64,000 nt of DNA, from assembly GCA_013399305.1 (NCBI GenBank), contig VXAI01000191.1, positions 1,075,191 to 1,139,190 on the forward strand. The letters run 5' to 3'. Shown here piece by piece: positions 63,598-64,000 of the stretch (its first letter is position 1; every line of letters begins with the position of its first letter). A program made the position numbers and the translations under genes. Origin of the DNA: Rostratula benghalensis. Its lineage: Eukaryota > Chordata > Aves > Charadriiformes > Rostratulidae. A model generated the notes under the pieces. It was not told the origin of the DNA and did no database searches. It worked only from the letters and a program-made list of their open reading frames with translations.

Positions 63598-64000
63598 AAC
63601 CATGAAATAATTTAGGTTGAGAGGGACCTCAGAATATCACCAACTCCAACCCACTGCTTGAGGCAGAACTAATTCGTTCTCTCAGGGCTGTGCCTGATTG
63701 AGTCTTGAACACCTCAAAGGGTAGTTCCCTTCACACTCTCTCTCAAAAACATTGTCCAGAATTTGATTCTATTCATGATGAAAATATTTTTTTCTTTCTA
63801 ACTAGAAAAGAATGTCTCTGTCTTTTTGTCCTCCCAGCAGGTAGTTGTAGAGAGCACTAAGGTCTCCCCTGATTCTTCTGTTCTCCAGAATGAACTGACC
63901 CAGTTCTTTCAGCCTCTCCCTGTACCCCTTGTGCTTCTTCCAGATACCTGCTCAGTGTGGTGGCCTCTGCTGGATTTGCTGCAGAATATCAATATCTATC
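63598..64000 (-). mobile_element. older CR1 LINE fragment, minus strand, cut by window edge
   Basis: On the minus strand this gives the CR1 C-terminal ORF2 with E-R-L-K-E-L-G, then [12 protein letters not shown] and L-Y-N-Y-L-L-G-G, collinear with the family. A degraded 3' terminus follows at 63598 (GGTCCCTCTC-AACCTAAAT on the minus strand). It has E-R-L-K-E-L-G where the copies at 13547 and 59298 have E-W-L-R-D-L, and its tail is far more diverged. It is therefore a different and probably older subfamily. The element continues beyond the right edge, so its 5' limit is unknown. Confidence 0.87.

Noticed and set aside
1..64000. CRISPR arrays, operons, tRNA or rRNA genes
   Set aside because: Nothing resembling these was seen. 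The repeats present are eukaryotic microsatellites and LINEs.

Overview
This is vertebrate nuclear DNA, almost certainly from a bird. The evidence is several CR1 LINE copies ending in the avian-type octamer 3' tail (ATTCTGTG-like). Other sauropsids with CR1 cannot be fully excluded, and the species cannot be named from the sequence. The window is visibly AT-rich and CpG-poor, with one 48-base assembly gap (11647-11694) and one isolated N (50519).

I find no host protein-coding exon, rRNA or tRNA that I can defend. The longest open frames (164, 137, 132 and 111 codons) are unrecognised, and the two I checked (164 and 132 codons) begin at non-ATG codons. They are best read as chance frames in an intergenic desert or a very long intron. 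There is therefore no pathway or operon to describe. The annotation consists of mobile-element remains, simple repeats and possible regulatory DNA.

Layout: 1-13.5 kb is unique AT-rich DNA with an inverted pair of homopolymers (3283/3582), a short 9-bp tandem repeat, a pure (GTTAT)17 array (11041) and the gap. A 5'-truncated minus-strand CR1 lies at 13547-14216 and a 79-bp CR1 tail at 15682-15760. From 16 to 40 kb the DNA is mostly unique, with an A30 tract (23139), T-rich and GT-rich tracts, and isolated motif matches (RFX X-box-like at 16904, EGR-like at 28081). At 39945-40360 is a much decayed CR1 on the plus strand, followed by a stretch that looks constrained (about 40520-40860). A second LINE fossil, with a recognisable reverse-transcriptase box, is at 48810-49100. 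A (CCTT)38 array is at 50459-50613. At 51654-52274 an exact 23-bp direct repeat brackets 575 bp of unknown origin that carries the longest open frame of the window. From 57.5 to 62.5 kb are several candidate conserved noncoding elements (SRF box plus homeodomain sites, local CpG clusters), interrupted by a plus-strand CR1 (59298-59806). A fourth recognisable CR1, of another subfamily, runs off the right edge (63598-64000).

The CR1 copies at 13.5 kb and 59.3 kb share diagnostic residues and point in opposite directions. The copy at the right edge and the two fossils represent other, apparently older layers. The least explained segment is 51654-52274.
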